A DNA stretch of 64,000 nucleotides from Streptomyces wedmorensis (GTDB lineage: Bacteria; Actinomycetota; Actinomycetes; Streptomycetales; Streptomycetaceae). The stretch spans positions 1 through 64,000 of the forward strand of contig NZ_JNWK01000003.1 of assembly GCF_000716445.1 (NCBI RefSeq), given 5' to 3'. The notes beneath the pieces are model-generated. The model was not told the origin of the DNA, made no database searches, and saw only the letters and a program-made list of their open reading frames with translations. This document shows, in pieces, positions 50,932 to 60,503 of this stretch. Both the position numbers and the translations under genes were made by a program. Each line of letters starts with the position of its first letter. The stretch's first letter is position 1.

Positions 50932-52263
50932 ATGACCGCAGCAGCTTCCTCGCACACCGACCCGCCCACCGACCTCTGGCCCGCCCCGTATGCGAGCGGC
51001 GCCGTCGACGCGACCGTCACCGTGCCCGGATCGAAGTCGGTCACCAACCGGGCCCTGGTGCTCGCCGCGCTCGCCTCCGAGCCCGGCTGGCTGCGCCGCC
51101 CGCTGCGGTCCCGCGACACCCTCCTGATGGCCGAGGCGCTCCGCACCCTCGGCGTGAAGATCGAGGAGGGCGTGGGCCCGGACGGCTCCGGAGAGGCCTG
51201 GCGGATCATCCCCTCCCCGCTGCGCGGCCCGGCGACCGTCGACGTCGGCAACGCCGGCACGGTCATGCGCTTCCTGCCCCCGGTCGCGGCGCTCGCCGAC
51301 GGCCCGGTGCGCTTCGACGGCGACCCCCGCTCCCACGAGCGCCCGCTGCACGGCGTGATCGACGCGCTCCGCGCGCTCGGCGCCCGGATCGACGACGACG
51401 GCCGCGGCGCGCTCCCGATGACCGTGCAGGGTGCCGGCGGCCTGGACGGCGGCACGGTCGAGATCGACGCCTCCTCGTCCTCCCAGTTCGTCAGCGCCCT
51501 GCTGCTGTCCGCGCCCCGGTTCAACCAGGGCGTCGAGGTGCGGCACGTGGGCGACCGGCTCCCCTCGCTCCCCCACATCCGGATGACCGTCGACATGCTG
51601 CGCGCGGTCGGCGCCAAGGTCGACGAGCCCGAGCACGGCGGCGCGCCGAACGTGTGGCGGGTGGCGCCCTCCGCGCTCCGCGGCCGGGACCTCGTCGTCG
51701 AGCCGGACCTGTCGAACGCGCAGCCGTTCCTGGCGGCCGCGCTGGTGACCGGCGGCCGGGTGACCGTCCCGGACTGGCCGGAGCGGACCACCCAGCCGGG
51801 CGACGAGCTGCGCCGCATCTTCACCGAGATGGGTGGCTCCTGCGAGCTGACCGACGCGGGTCTGACCTTCACCGGTACGGGCCGGATCCACGGCATCGAC
51901 GTCGACCTCGGCGAGGTCGGCGAGCTGACTCCGGGCATCGCGGCGCTCGCGGCCCTCGCCGACTCCCCGTCCACCCTGCGCGGCGTGGCCCATCTGCGGC
52001 TGCACGAGACGGACCGGCTGGCGGCGCTCACCAAGGAGATCAACGGCCTCGGCGGCGACGTGACCGAGACCGAGGACGGCCTCCACATCCGCCCGCGTCC
52101 GCTGCGCGGCGGCGTCTTCCACACGTACCACGACCACCGCATGGCGACGGCCGGCGCGCTCATCGGCCTGGCGGTCGAGGGCGTGCTGATCGAGGACGTG
52201 GCGACGACGGCGAAGACCTTGCCCGACTTCCCGGGGATGTGGACCGAAATGCTCGGGGCCTGA
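50932..52263 (+). CDS. aroA: 3-phosphoshikimate 1-carboxyvinyltransferase (EPSP synthase)
   Basis: A 443-residue enzyme of the shikimate pathway. Motifs: [18 protein letters not shown] (substrate lysine), [14 protein letters not shown] (PEP site), [15 protein letters not shown] and [15 protein letters not shown], plus YHDHRMAT near the C-terminus. ATG 50932 has AGTGAGGA upstream. Followed by rsgA after three bases. Confidence 0.96.
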   Translation: MTAAASSHTDPPTDLWPAPYASGAVDATVTVPGSKSVTNRALVLAALASEPGWLRRPLRSRDTLLMAEALRTLGVKIEEGVGPDGSGEAWRIIPSPLRGPATVDVGNAGTVMRFLPPVAALADGPVRFDGDPRSHERPLHGVIDALRALGARIDDDGRGALPMTVQGAGGLDGGTVEIDASSSSQFVSALLLSAPRFNQGVEVRHVGDRLPSLPHIRMTVDMLRAVGAKVDEPEHGGAPNVWRVAPSALRGRDLVVEPDLSNAQPFLAAALVTGGRVTVPDWPERTTQPGDELRRIFTEMGGSCELTDAGLTFTGTGRIHGIDVDLGEVGELTPGIAALAALADSPSTLRGVAHLRLHETDRLAALTKEINGLGGDVTETEDGLHIRPRPLRGGVFHTYHDHRMATAGALIGLAVEGVLIEDVATTAKTLPDFPGMWTEMLGA

Positions 52264-52266
52264 ACC

Positions 52267-53280
52267 ATGCGGCGTTACGGCAAGAACACCGACGAGGACG
52301 ACATCCGCCAGCGGCCCAACCGCAAGGGCACCCGTCCCCGTACGACCATCCGCCCCAAGCACGAGGACGCCGTCGAGGGCATGGTCCTCACCGTCGACCG
52401 CGGCCGGCTGACCTGCCTGGTCGACGACCGGATCGTGACGGCCATGAAGGCGCGCGAGCTGGGCCGCAAGGCCGCCGTGGTCGGCGACCGGGTCTCGATC
52501 GTCGGCGATCTGTCCGGCGAGAAGGACACCCTGGCCCGGATCGTGCGGATCGGCCAGCGCAGCTCGGTGCTCCGGCGCACCGCCGACGACGACGACCCGT
52601 ACGAGCGGGTGGTCGTCGCCAACGCCGACCAGCTGGCGATCGTCACCGCGCTCGCCGACCCCGAGCCGCGGCCCCGGCTGATCGACCGCTGCCTGGTCGC
52701 CGCCTACGACGGCGGGCTCTCCCCGCTGCTCGTCCTCACCAAGTCGGACCTGGCGTCGCCGGACTCGCTCCTGGAGATGTACGGAGCGCTCGGCGTGCCG
52801 TACGTGGTCACCACCCGCGACGAGTTCGTCGACGGGGTCGCCGCCGAGCGAGTCCACGAGCACCTCAAGGGCCGGACGACCGCGTTCGTGGGCCACTCCG
52901 GCGTCGGCAAGACGACCCTGGTCAACGCCCTGGTCCCGCCGGAGCGGCGGCGTACGACCGGCGTGGTCAACGCGGTCACCGGACGCGGCCGGCACACCAC
53001 CACCTCGGCGCTCGCCCTGCCGCTCGATGACAAGGAGGGCGGCTGGGTCATCGACACGCCGGGCGTCCGCTCCTTCGGTCTGCACCACGTCGACCCGTCC
53101 CGGGTCATCCACGCCTTCCCCGACCTGGAGCCGGGCACGGAGAACTGTCCGCGCGCGTGCAGCCACGACGAGCCGGACTGCGCGCTCGACGCGTACGTGG
53201 CCGAGGGGCACGCCGATCCGGCACGGCTGGTCTCGCTGCGGCGACTGCTCGCGACCAGGGAGCGACGCGAGGGCGACTGA
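52267..53280 (+). CDS. rsgA: ribosome small subunit-dependent GTPase A
   Basis: A 337-residue circularly permuted GTPase: OB-fold (~40-100), then NADQ-type VVVANADQ and LVLTKSDLAS (G4) before VGHSGVGKTTLVNAL (G1), GRGRHTT (G2) and VIDTPGVRSFG (G3). The C-terminal zinc knuckle is NCPRACSHDEPDC. It checks maturation of the 30S subunit. Overlap-close to aroA (three bases), a conserved pair in Streptomyces. Confidence 0.95.
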   Translation: MRRYGKNTDEDDIRQRPNRKGTRPRTTIRPKHEDAVEGMVLTVDRGRLTCLVDDRIVTAMKARELGRKAAVVGDRVSIVGDLSGEKDTLARIVRIGQRSSVLRRTADDDDPYERVVVANADQLAIVTALADPEPRPRLIDRCLVAAYDGGLSPLLVLTKSDLASPDSLLEMYGALGVPYVVTTRDEFVDGVAAERVHEHLKGRTTAFVGHSGVGKTTLVNALVPPERRRTTGVVNAVTGRGRHTTTSALALPLDDKEGGWVIDTPGVRSFGLHHVDPSRVIHAFPDLEPGTENCPRACSHDEPDCALDAYVAEGHADPARLVSLRRLLATRERREGD

Positions 53281-53372
53281 GACGCCGGTGTTTACGGCCG
53301 ACCTCCGCAGGCAAGGGCATAATCGCACCAAGTGCGACGAAGCAGTCACCGACGGCGTGGGAGGCACTGACG

Positions 53373-53696
53373 ATGGCGTGGCTGCTGGTGGTGATCGCGG
53401 GGATCCTGGAGACGGGGTTCGCGGTCTGCCTGAAGCTCTCCCACGGTTTCACCCGGCTGTGGCCGACGATCGCCTTCGCGGCCTTCGCCCTCGGCAGCTT
53501 CGGCCTCCTGACGCTCGCGCTGCGGAAGCTGGACGTGGGTCCGGCGTACGCGGTGTGGACCGGGATCGGCGCGGCCGGGACGGCGATCTACGGGATGGTC
53601 TTCCTCGGCGACGTGGTCTCCACGCTCAAGATCGTCTCGATCAGCCTGGTGATCGCGGGGGTCATCGGACTCCAGCTCTCCGGCTCGGCCCACTGA
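53373..53696 (+). CDS. small multidrug resistance (SMR) transporter
   Basis: A 107-residue four-helix protein. The essential membrane glutamate is in AGILETGFAVCLKLSHGFT (SugE-like GILETGFA rather than EmrE), followed by [20 protein letters not shown]. SugE-type members often export guanidinium; no guanidine riboswitch is evident in the 92 bases upstream, though a GTGCGACGA hairpin is present. Its end is overlapped antisense by the tail of a TetR gene. Confidence 0.88.
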   Translation: MAWLLVVIAGILETGFAVCLKLSHGFTRLWPTIAFAAFALGSFGLLTLALRKLDVGPAYAVWTGIGAAGTAIYGMVFLGDVVSTLKIVSISLVIAGVIGLQLSGSAH

Positions 53697-54286
53697 CCCT
53701 GAGGCGCGGCACGCGCGCCTTCCGGTGCGTGGTGCTCGCCGTCCGGCTCGGGGGGTCGCAGGGTGACCGGGGGCGGCGGTGCGACGACGTGGCTGAGGGC
53801 GAGGCGTACGGCCAGTTCGCAGCCGGCCGCCCACCGCTCGCCCGCGCAGGCCACGGTCTGCGCCACGAGTTCGCCGGGCGCGGGCGGTCCGGCGTCGGCG
53901 CGCCGCTGGGCCGGCACGGGGGCGGGCCGGGCGCCGGGACGGGCCGGCCGCGGCTCGGGCAGCCGTTCGTTCCAGGCGCCGGTGAGCAGGGCCCGGAGTA
54001 CCGGGCGGACGGCGGCCCTGGTCACGATCCACTCGGCGACGGCGGCGACGTTGTGCCCGGGCGGGGCCGGGGCGGCGAGCAGCGTGCGGACGCCCTGGAG
54101 GTACGTGTCCGCCTCCCGGCGCACCAGTGCGCGGGCGAGCCCCTCCTTGCTGCCGAACTCGTTGTAGAGCGTCTGCCGGGAGACCCGTGCGGCGGCGGCG
54201 ACGTCGGCCATGCGGATCGCGGACCAGGGCCGGTGCGTGAGCGCGGCGAGCGCGGCGTCGAGCAGGGCGTCGCGGGCGTTCGCCAT
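53588..54286 (-). CDS. TetR family regulator, tail overlapping SMR gene
   Basis: A 232-residue regulator. HTH is at residues ~10-50 ([34 protein letters not shown]). The ligand domain ends near [13 protein letters not shown] (~190), after which about 40 residues read on antisense into the SMR gene, probably because a stop was lost. ATG 54286 follows GGAGGTGACG. It is convergent with the SMR gene and may control it from the other side. Confidence 0.82.
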   Translation of the reverse strand: MANARDALLDAALAALTHRPWSAIRMADVAAAARVSRQTLYNEFGSKEGLARALVRREADTYLQGVRTLLAAPAPPGHNVAAVAEWIVTRAAVRPVLRALLTGAWNERLPEPRPARPGARPAPVPAQRRADAGPPAPGELVAQTVACAGERWAAGCELAVRLALSHVVAPPPPVTLRPPEPDGEHHAPEGARAAPQGQWAEPESWSPMTPAITRLIETILSVETTSPRKTIP

Positions 54287-54423
54287 CGTCACCTCCGGGA
54301 GGGAACGGTTCTCCGCCCAGCGTCGGCAGCCTCCCACCCCCTGTCAAGGGGCACGGGGGCTGGTCGCAGGGGCCTCGTGGACGGTTCTCCGCGTGTTCAC
54401 GCCGCGGGGATAGAGTGCCGACC

Positions 54424-55233
54424 ATGGCCGACTACCACGATGATCTGCGTCTCGCCCACGTCCTCGCGGATGCCGCCGACGCGGCCACCATGGACCGATT
54501 CCAGGCGCTCGACCTCCAGGTCGAGACCAAGCCGGACATGACCCCGGTGAGCGAGGCCGACAAGGCCGCCGAGGAGCTGATCCGCGGCCAGCTCCAGCGG
54601 GCCAGGCCGCGTGACGCGATCCTGGGCGAGGAGTACGGCGTGGAGGGCTCGGGTCCGCGCCGCTGGGTGATCGACCCGATCGACGGCACGAAGAACTACG
54701 TGCGCGGGGTACCCGTCTGGGCGACCCTGATCGCGCTGATGGAGGCCGGGGAGACCGGGTTCCAGCCGGTGGTGGGCGTGGTGTCGGCCCCTGCCCTCGG
54801 CCGGCGCTGGTGGGCCGCGAAGGGCAGCGGCGCGTACACGGGCCGCAGCCTCTCCTCGGCGACCCGGCTCGGGGTGTCGAAGGTCGCCTCCCTGGAGGAC
54901 GCCTCCTTCGCGTACTCCTCGATCAGCGGCTGGGAGGAGCGGGGCCGGCTCGACGGCTTCCTCGACCTCACGCGCGCGTGCTGGCGGACCCGCGCCTACG
55001 GCGACTTCTGGCCGTACATGATGGTCGCCGAGGGTTCCGTGGACATCTGCGCCGAGCCGGAACTCTCCCTGTGGGACATGGCCGCGGTCGCGATCGTGGT
55101 CCAGGAGGCGGGCGGCACCTACACGGGCCTCGACGGCCGCCACGGCCCCCACAGCGGCAACGCCGCCGCCTCCAACGGCCTCCTCCACGGCGAACTGCTG
55201 AGCTACCTCAACCAGGAGAGCGCGCAGGCCTGA
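54424..55233 (+). CDS. hisN: histidinol-phosphatase (inositol-monophosphatase family)
   Basis: A 269-residue phosphatase: ILGEEYGV (metal Glu), [14 protein letters not shown] (DPIDGT) and the later [17 protein letters not shown] (WD) complete the metal site. Its position after aroA/rsgA and its sequence fit HisN, which dephosphorylates L-histidinol phosphate in histidine synthesis. ATG 54424 is chosen; the HTH-less gap of 137 bases to TetR is probably the divergent promoter region. Confidence 0.9.
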   Translation: MADYHDDLRLAHVLADAADAATMDRFQALDLQVETKPDMTPVSEADKAAEELIRGQLQRARPRDAILGEEYGVEGSGPRRWVIDPIDGTKNYVRGVPVWATLIALMEAGETGFQPVVGVVSAPALGRRWWAAKGSGAYTGRSLSSATRLGVSKVASLEDASFAYSSISGWEERGRLDGFLDLTRACWRTRAYGDFWPYMMVAEGSVDICAEPELSLWDMAAVAIVVQEAGGTYTGLDGRHGPHSGNAAASNGLLHGELLSYLNQESAQA

Positions 55234-55465
55234 GACGCGCGGGCCCCGGCGCGGGGCCGGGCCCGGGTCCGAGCGCCGGGGCATGCGCGGGCCGGCTCGG
55301 GGAGTCGCGCGGGTCCGAGCGCGCCGCCGCGCTCCCGGGGGCGCCTCGCGCGCCCCCTTGTCGGCTCCCTCCCCCGGTGTCACTCTGAGAGTCCCCCCAC
55401 TTGTGAACTTGTGAATTCGTTCTCGTTGAAGGCGGGAAGGGTTCACCAAGGAGGTGGCTCCGTCC

Positions 55466-55855
55466 ATGCTCGTCCGTGACGCCATGAGCACCGTGGTCCT
55501 CACCATCGGCCCAGCCCACACCCTCCGGCAGGCGGCCCGGCTGATGTCGGCGCGCCGCGTCGGCGCGGCGGTCGTCTTCGACACCGACGCCGGCGGGCTC
55601 GGGATCCTCACCGAGCGCGACATCCTCAACTCCCTCGCCCGCGACCAGGACCCCGACCTCGAGACCGCCGGCTCCCACACCACCCGCGACGTCGTCTTCG
55701 CCGCGCCCACCTGGACGCTGGCGGAGGCGGCCGAGGCCATGACGCACGGCGGGTTCCGCCACCTGGTGGTCCTCGACGACCGGGGGCCCGTGGGCATCGT
55801 CTCCGTACGCGACATCATCCGCTGCTGGATCCCGGTGCACAGCGTCGCCGGGTGA
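55466..55855 (+). CDS. CBS-pair domain protein
   Basis: A 129-residue protein of two CBS motifs (VRDAMSTVVLTIGPAHTLRQ, LGILTERDIL and TTRDVVFAAPTWTLAEAAEA, VGIVSVRDIIR). CBS pairs bind adenosyl ligands. ATG 55466 is preferred: GGAGG at 55450-55454 lies 11 bases before it, while GTG 55454 overlaps that site. A 21-bp hairpin follows, shared with the convergent catalase. Confidence 0.88.
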   Translation: MLVRDAMSTVVLTIGPAHTLRQAARLMSARRVGAAVVFDTDAGGLGILTERDILNSLARDQDPDLETAGSHTTRDVVFAAPTWTLAEAAEAMTHGGFRHLVVLDDRGPVGIVSVRDIIRCWIPVHSVAG

Positions 55856-55871
55856 CCGGAACCGACCGCAC

Positions 55872-55913
55872 GAGAGCGGGCCGGGTCTCCGTACGGAGAT
55901 CCGGCCCGCTCTC
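55872..55913. terminator. bidirectional terminator CBS gene / catalase
   Basis: A 21-bp stem (55872-55892 with 55893-55913; starts GAGAGCGGGCCGGGTCTCC) with one G:U pair and effectively no loop. Confidence 0.8.
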
Positions 55914-55931
55914 TACCTACGACAAGCGCCG

Positions 55932-57401
55932 TCAGCCACGCAGGGCCTGGACCGCGGCCTCCAGCCGCTTGCCGAAGTCACCGTCCGCCTGGCGGAAGTT
56001 GTCGATCGCCCGCTCGGCGATGTCGTCCCGCGAGACCTTGGCGATGAAGCCCGCCAGGTTCCCGACGAGACGGCCCTTCTCGTCCTCCGACATGAGGCGG
56101 TAGAGGTTGCCCGCCTGGACGAAGTCGTCGTCCTCGGAGTGCGAGGGGGCGGCGTGGTCGCCGGTGACACCGGTGACGGCGGAGCCGGCCCACAGGGGGC
56201 GGTCGATCTGGTGCGGGCCACCGAAGCTGTTCGGCTCGTAGTTCTTCGCGCCCTTGTGGCGGCCGTCGTAGAGGTAGCCGTCACGCGAGTTGGTGCGCGC
56301 CTCGGTGGCGTGCGGGCGGTTCACCGGCAGGTGGTCGGCGTTGATGCCGACGCGGTAGCGGTGGGCGTCGCCGTACGCGAAGAGCCGGCCCTGGAGCATC
56401 TTGTCCGGGGAGGGGCCGATGCCCGGCACGAAGTGCGCGGGGCTGAAGATCGACTGCTCGACCTCGGCGAAGATGTTCTCCGGGTTGCGGTTGAGCTCCA
56501 GCTTGCCGATCTCGATCGGCGGGTAGTCCTCGTGCGGCCACACCTTGGTGAGGTCGAACGGGTTGAAGCGGTAGTTCGCCGCGTCGGCCGCGGGCATGAT
56601 CTGGACCTGCACGGTCCAGCTCGGGAAGTCGCCGCGCTCGATGGCCTCGCGCAGGTCGCGCTGGTGCGAGTCCGGGTCCTCGCCGGCGAGGCGGTTGGCC
56701 TCGTCCTGGGTGAGGTTCTTGATGCCCTGGTCGGTCTTGAAGTGGTACTTGACCCAGAAGACCTCGCCGGCCTCGTTGTTCCACTGGAACGTGTGCGAGC
56801 CGTAGCCGTTCATGTGGCGGTACGAGGCGGGGATGCCGCGGTCGCCGAAGAGCCAGGTGACCTGGTGGGTCGACTCCGGGGAGAGGCCCCAGAAGTCCCA
56901 GACGTTGTCCGCCTCCTGCGAGCCCGAGTACGGGTCGCGCTTCTGGGTGTGGATGAAGTCGGGGAACTTGATGGCGTCCTTGATGAAGAACACCGGGGTG
57001 TTGTTGCCGACGAGGTCGTAGTTGCCCTCCTCGGTGTAGAACTTCAGCGCCCAGCCGCGGGGGTCGCGCACCGCGTCGGCCGCGCCGAGGTTGCCCGCGA
57101 CGGTGGAGAAGCGGAGGAAGGTCTCGGTCTCCTTGCCGACCTCGGAGAGGAACTTCGCACGCGTCCACCGCGAGACGTCACGGGTGAGCGTGAAGGTGCC
57201 GTAGGCGCCCGCGCCGCGCGCGTGGACCACGCGCTCCGGGATGCGCTCACGGTTGAAGTGGGCGAGCTTCTCCAGGAGGAGCTGGTCCTGGACGAGGACC
57301 GGACCGCCGACGCCCGCGGTCTCGCTGTTCTGGTTGTCGGCGACCGGCGCGCCGGCCTCCGTGGTGAGCGGTCCCTGCGTCACGTACGCCTCCTGCGTCA
57401 T
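55932..57401 (-). CDS. catA: monofunctional haem catalase
   Basis: A 489-residue clade-3-type catalase. The active-site His is in [14 protein letters not shown], Asn in [20 protein letters not shown] and the proximal Tyr in [17 protein letters not shown] 57401 gives MTQEAYV; the frame is open further but into the divergent gap. Divergent from a Fur-family gene across 151 bases with a palindrome, the known catA–catR arrangement of Streptomyces. Confidence 0.95.
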   Translation of the reverse strand: MTQEAYVTQGPLTTEAGAPVADNQNSETAGVGGPVLVQDQLLLEKLAHFNRERIPERVVHARGAGAYGTFTLTRDVSRWTRAKFLSEVGKETETFLRFSTVAGNLGAADAVRDPRGWALKFYTEEGNYDLVGNNTPVFFIKDAIKFPDFIHTQKRDPYSGSQEADNVWDFWGLSPESTHQVTWLFGDRGIPASYRHMNGYGSHTFQWNNEAGEVFWVKYHFKTDQGIKNLTQDEANRLAGEDPDSHQRDLREAIERGDFPSWTVQVQIMPAADAANYRFNPFDLTKVWPHEDYPPIEIGKLELNRNPENIFAEVEQSIFSPAHFVPGIGPSPDKMLQGRLFAYGDAHRYRVGINADHLPVNRPHATEARTNSRDGYLYDGRHKGAKNYEPNSFGGPHQIDRPLWAGSAVTGVTGDHAAPSHSEDDDFVQAGNLYRLMSEDEKGRLVGNLAGFIAKVSRDDIAERAIDNFRQADGDFGKRLEAAVQALRG

Positions 57402-57472
57402 TACTGCGAGTCCTGTCCGTCGGCCCGGACCCCTGACGAGGACCTTGGCCAATGCCGGTTTCGATCCTACAA

Positions 57473-57485
57473 TAGACAATGTCTA
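57473..57485. promoter_or_regulatory. CatR/Fur-type operator
   Basis: TAGAC-AAT-GTCTA, a perfect palindrome in a rare AT-rich patch between catA and catR. Fur-family repressors bind such sites; placement fits control of both genes. Confidence 0.7.
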
Positions 57486-57552
57486 AGTCAAGTGAACTTC
57501 CAAAGTCACACCCGTTCGGGACCCCGCTCCCCCGGCTGTTAGGCTGGCCCTC

Positions 57553-57972
57553 ATGAGTGACCTGTTGGAACGACTGCGCGGACGCGGCTGGCGGATGACC
57601 GCGCAGCGGCGTGTCGTGGCCGAAGTCCTCGACGGGGACCATGTGCACCTGACCGCCGACGAGGTCCACGCGCGCGCGGTGACGAGGCTGCCCGAGATCT
57701 CGCGCGCGACCGTCTACAACACGCTGGGCGAGATGGTCACCCTCGGTGAGGTCATCGAGGTCGCGACCGACGGACGCGCCAAGCGCTACGACCCCAACGC
57801 CCACCGGCCGCACCAGCACCTGGTCTGCGGCCGCTGCGGCGCCATCCGCGACGTCCACCCGGCCGGCGACCCGATGGCCGACCTCCCGGACACCGAGCGC
57901 TTCGGCTTCACGATCTCCAACGTCGAGGTCACCTACCGGGGCATCTGCCCGAGCTGCGCCGCCACCGCCTGA
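57553..57972 (+). CDS. catR: Fur-family peroxide regulator CatR
   Basis: A 139-residue metalloregulator: N-terminal winged helix (GWRMTAQRRVVAEVLDGDHV, ISRATVYNTLGEM), then HRPHQHLVCGRCGAIRDVHP and ICPSCAATA giving two CxxC zinc pairs. CatR represses catalase and itself and is inactivated by peroxide. ATG 57553 is chosen. A 12-bp hairpin follows the stop. Confidence 0.93.
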   Translation: MSDLLERLRGRGWRMTAQRRVVAEVLDGDHVHLTADEVHARAVTRLPEISRATVYNTLGEMVTLGEVIEVATDGRAKRYDPNAHRPHQHLVCGRCGAIRDVHPAGDPMADLPDTERFGFTISNVEVTYRGICPSCAATA

Positions 57973-57983
57973 CCCGTACCCGA

Positions 57984-58009
57984 GAAGCCCCCGCCGCGGC
58001 GGGGGCTTC
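57984..58009 (+). terminator. terminator after catR
   Basis: GAAGCCCCCGCC (57984-57995) and GGCGGGGGCTTC (57998-58009) pair perfectly, followed by TTCGT. Confidence 0.8.
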
Positions 58010-58048
58010 TTCGTACCCCGACGGGCACGCGGAACATGCGCACATACG

Positions 58049-58089
58049 ACGAAGGCCCGGATCCGATGTGATCGGATCCGGGCCTTCGT
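58049..58089 (-). terminator. terminator after initiator tRNA copy 1
   Basis: A 19-bp stem (58049-58067 with 58071-58089; starts ACGAAGGCCCGGATCCG) with loop GTG, downstream of the minus-strand tRNA. Confidence 0.85.
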
Positions 58090-58099
58090 TGCTACTGAG

Positions 58100-58173
58100 T
58101 AGCGGGGACAGGATTTGAACCTGCGACCTCTGGGTTATGAGCCCAGCGAGCTACCGAGCTGCTCCACCCCGCG
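58100..58173 (-). tRNA. initiator tRNA-fMet (CAT), copy 1
   Basis: A 74-nt cloverleaf on the minus strand: acceptor CGCGGGG with unpaired C1:U72, D-arm GAGCAGCTCGGTAGCTC, anticodon arm TGGGCTCATAACCCA with the three G:C pairs typical of initiator tRNA, and TTCAAATCC T-arm. CCA is not encoded (ACTCAG follows). Identical to copy 2, including flanking TCGGTGAAC. Confidence 0.95.
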
Positions 58174-58219
58174 TCGGTGAACCCAACCCTACGGGACCCT
58201 TCGGAGCAGGGCAAATCCA

Positions 58220-60172
58220 TTAAGCGGTGAGCTCCTGGTGCAAGGCCTCGCTGAGCCGGGCCGCCCGCTCGGCGACCTCCGCGGGGCCCAGCTCCACCGC
58301 ACGGGCGCACCAGTGGCGCCCCTCGGTGAGCTCGCCCCGGCGCGCCGCGAGCAGCGCGAGCCGGAGCGCGGCGCGGCCGTGACCGGCCCGGGCGGCCCGG
58401 GTCCACCAGAGGGCCGCCTCGCGCTCGCTGCCCTCGCGGGCGAGGAGCAGGCCGAGGTTGAAGGCGCCGTTGCGGCTGCCCGCCTCCGCCGCCTCGCGGT
58501 ACCAGCGGTCGGCCTCGGCGAGGTCGCCGCGCCCGGCGGCGAGCATCCCGACCCGTACCTGGGCGCGCCGGTGCCCCTGCTGGGCGGCGCGCTCGTACCA
58601 CTCCTCGCACTCGGACTTCTCCTCGCGGGGCGCGCCGAGCACGGCGGGACCGGGCTCGGGGCGACGCGCGTCGAGTACCGAGGCGAGCCGGAAGGCGGCC
58701 TCGGCGCTGCCGCCGCCGGCCGCGCACCGCAGGTGCCGCTCGGCGGTCCGCTCGTCGCCGTCCCGGAGCGCGGCGATGCCGACCTGGAGGGCGGCCTCGG
58801 TGTGCCCTGCGGCGGCGGCCCGCTCGTACCAGACCAGCGCCGTACGGTCGTCGTCCCGGCCCGCGTGGAGGATGCCCAGGTTGAAGGCGGCGTCGACGCT
58901 GCCGGCCTCGGCGGCCTTGGAGAACCAGGGCTCGGCGCCGTTGGCGTCGCCGGCCTGGAGCAGCAGGACGGCGAGCGCGTTGGCGGCCTCGCGATGGCCC
59001 GCGTAGGCGGCCCGGCGGTACCACTGCTCCGCCTGCGGGATGCGGTCCTGGGCGGCGCAGAGCAGTCCGAGGTTGTAGGCGCCGTTCACGTCGCCCGCGT
59101 CCATGGCGGCCCGGTACCAGCGCTCGGCGGTCTGCTGCTCGCCGCGGGCCGCGTGGAGGGCGCCCAGGGCGTTGGCGGCGTTGCCGTCGCCGTCCTGGGC
59201 GGCACGGAGCCACCACACGGCGGCGCTCTCCTCGTCGCCGGCGTCGCGGAGCAGGAAGCCGAGGGCGCAGGCGGCCTTGGCCTCGCCCTCCTTGGCGGAG
59301 CTGAGGTACCAGCGGCCGGCCTCCTTGAGCTCGCCGCGGTGCTCCAGGATCGCGCCGAGGTGGAGCGCGGCCCGCCGGTGTCCGCGCGCGGCGGCCTGGC
59401 GGAACCACTGCTCGGCCTCGTTCGGCTCTCCCCCGGGCTCGCCCGCGGCCGGACCGGCCGGCGGGGCACCCGCCACCGCGTCCCGGGTGCCCGCGGGCAC
59501 CCGGAGACGGGTGCCGGTCTCGTGCGGGCCGCGGACGGTCTCGGTGGCGCGGCGCTCCAGGGCGAGCGCGAGCCGGTAGGCGGCCTCGCGGTGGCCCTGC
59601 TCGGCGGCGGCGCGCAGCCAGCGCTCGGCGCCGACGTCGCTGCGGTGCTCCAGGAGGTCCGCGAGGGCGTACGCGCCGAGGGCGTGGCCCTGTTCGGCGG
59701 CCTGGCGCAGCCAGTACTCGGCGGCCGGCTCGTCGCCGCGCTCGCGGTGGTGGCGGCCGAGCGCGTGGGCGGCGGGCGCGGAGCCGGCGACGGCGGCGAC
59801 CCGCCACCAGCCCGCGGCCTCGTCGGCGTACCCGCGCTGGTGCAGCAGGACGCCGAGGTTGTTGGCGGCGGCCCGGTCCCCCTCGGCCGTGGCGCCGCGC
59901 AGGTAGGGCTCGGCGCCGTCGAGGTCGCCGCGGCGCAGCAGCAGCGCGCCGAGGGCGCTCATCGCGGCGAGGTCGCCGCGCTCGGCGGCACGCCGGTGCC
60001 GGGCCTCGACCTCGGTCTCGGTCTCGTTCTCGGTATCGGTGGCGCCGGTCGTGGCGGTGGTGTCGACGACCGCATCGACGGCCCCTGCTGCCTCGATGAT
60101 CTCGTCTGCGGCATTTCTGGCGTGCCGCTGCACAAACCGCCCTGTCTCCAACAGAGTTGCCCTGTCCCCCAT
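58220..60172 (-). CDS. Sel1-repeat protein
   Basis: A 650-residue protein of about 15 tandem Sel1-like repeats of ~35 residues (pattern A-x-N-L-G-x-L-L-x-x-x-G-D-x-x-x-A-x-x-W-Y-R-x-A-A-x-x-G). A distinct N-terminal segment (GDRATLLETGRFVQRHARNA) precedes them. Sel1 proteins act as scaffolds for protein complexes, here in the cytosol. ATG 60172 is preferred to 60181. It is the only gene between two initiator tRNA copies. Confidence 0.88.
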   Translation of the reverse strand: MGDRATLLETGRFVQRHARNAADEIIEAAGAVDAVVDTTATTGATDTENETETEVEARHRRAAERGDLAAMSALGALLLRRGDLDGAEPYLRGATAEGDRAAANNLGVLLHQRGYADEAAGWWRVAAVAGSAPAAHALGRHHRERGDEPAAEYWLRQAAEQGHALGAYALADLLEHRSDVGAERWLRAAAEQGHREAAYRLALALERRATETVRGPHETGTRLRVPAGTRDAVAGAPPAGPAAGEPGGEPNEAEQWFRQAAARGHRRAALHLGAILEHRGELKEAGRWYLSSAKEGEAKAACALGFLLRDAGDEESAAVWWLRAAQDGDGNAANALGALHAARGEQQTAERWYRAAMDAGDVNGAYNLGLLCAAQDRIPQAEQWYRRAAYAGHREAANALAVLLLQAGDANGAEPWFSKAAEAGSVDAAFNLGILHAGRDDDRTALVWYERAAAAGHTEAALQVGIAALRDGDERTAERHLRCAAGGGSAEAAFRLASVLDARRPEPGPAVLGAPREEKSECEEWYERAAQQGHRRAQVRVGMLAAGRGDLAEADRWYREAAEAGSRNGAFNLGLLLAREGSEREAALWWTRAARAGHGRAALRLALLAARRGELTEGRHWCARAVELGPAEVAERAARLSEALHQELTA

Positions 60173-60340
60173 AAATACCATCGTCGCACCACCCGCAACC
60201 CGAGCACACCTGGTATAGCGCAGCCAGTGAGGTCACTCAGCGTTTTGTCGACATGCCCACAGAGAGACAAGTCAAACACGCCTCACCCCAACTCGCCCCT
60301 TCCCTACCGCTCTTCGGCACCCCCCGGCACGTCGACACAC

Positions 60341-60378
60341 GACAAGGGCCCGGATCCTTATGGATCCGGGCCCTTGTC
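60341..60378 (-). terminator. terminator after initiator tRNA copy 2
   Basis: GACAAGGGCCCGGATCC (60341-60357) and GGATCCGGGCCCTTGTC (60362-60378) form a 17-bp stem with loop TTAT. Confidence 0.85.
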
Positions 60379-60385
60379 CTCTGAG

Positions 60386-60459
60386 TAGCGGGGACAGGAT
60401 TTGAACCTGCGACCTCTGGGTTATGAGCCCAGCGAGCTACCGAGCTGCTCCACCCCGCG
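60386..60459 (-). tRNA. initiator tRNA-fMet (CAT), copy 2
   Basis: Identical in all 74 bases to the copy at 58100-58173 and with the same 5' and 3' flanks for several bases. Confidence 0.95.
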
Positions 60460-60503
60460 TCGGTGAACCAACAGTACCACGACGCGGAGTGGAAACCCTC
60501 AGG

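Noticed and set aside
53281..53372. Guanidine riboswitch before the SMR gene
   Set aside because: A small GTGCG hairpin followed by ACGA is present but the paired ACGR loops or the known guanidine-III core cannot be recognised.
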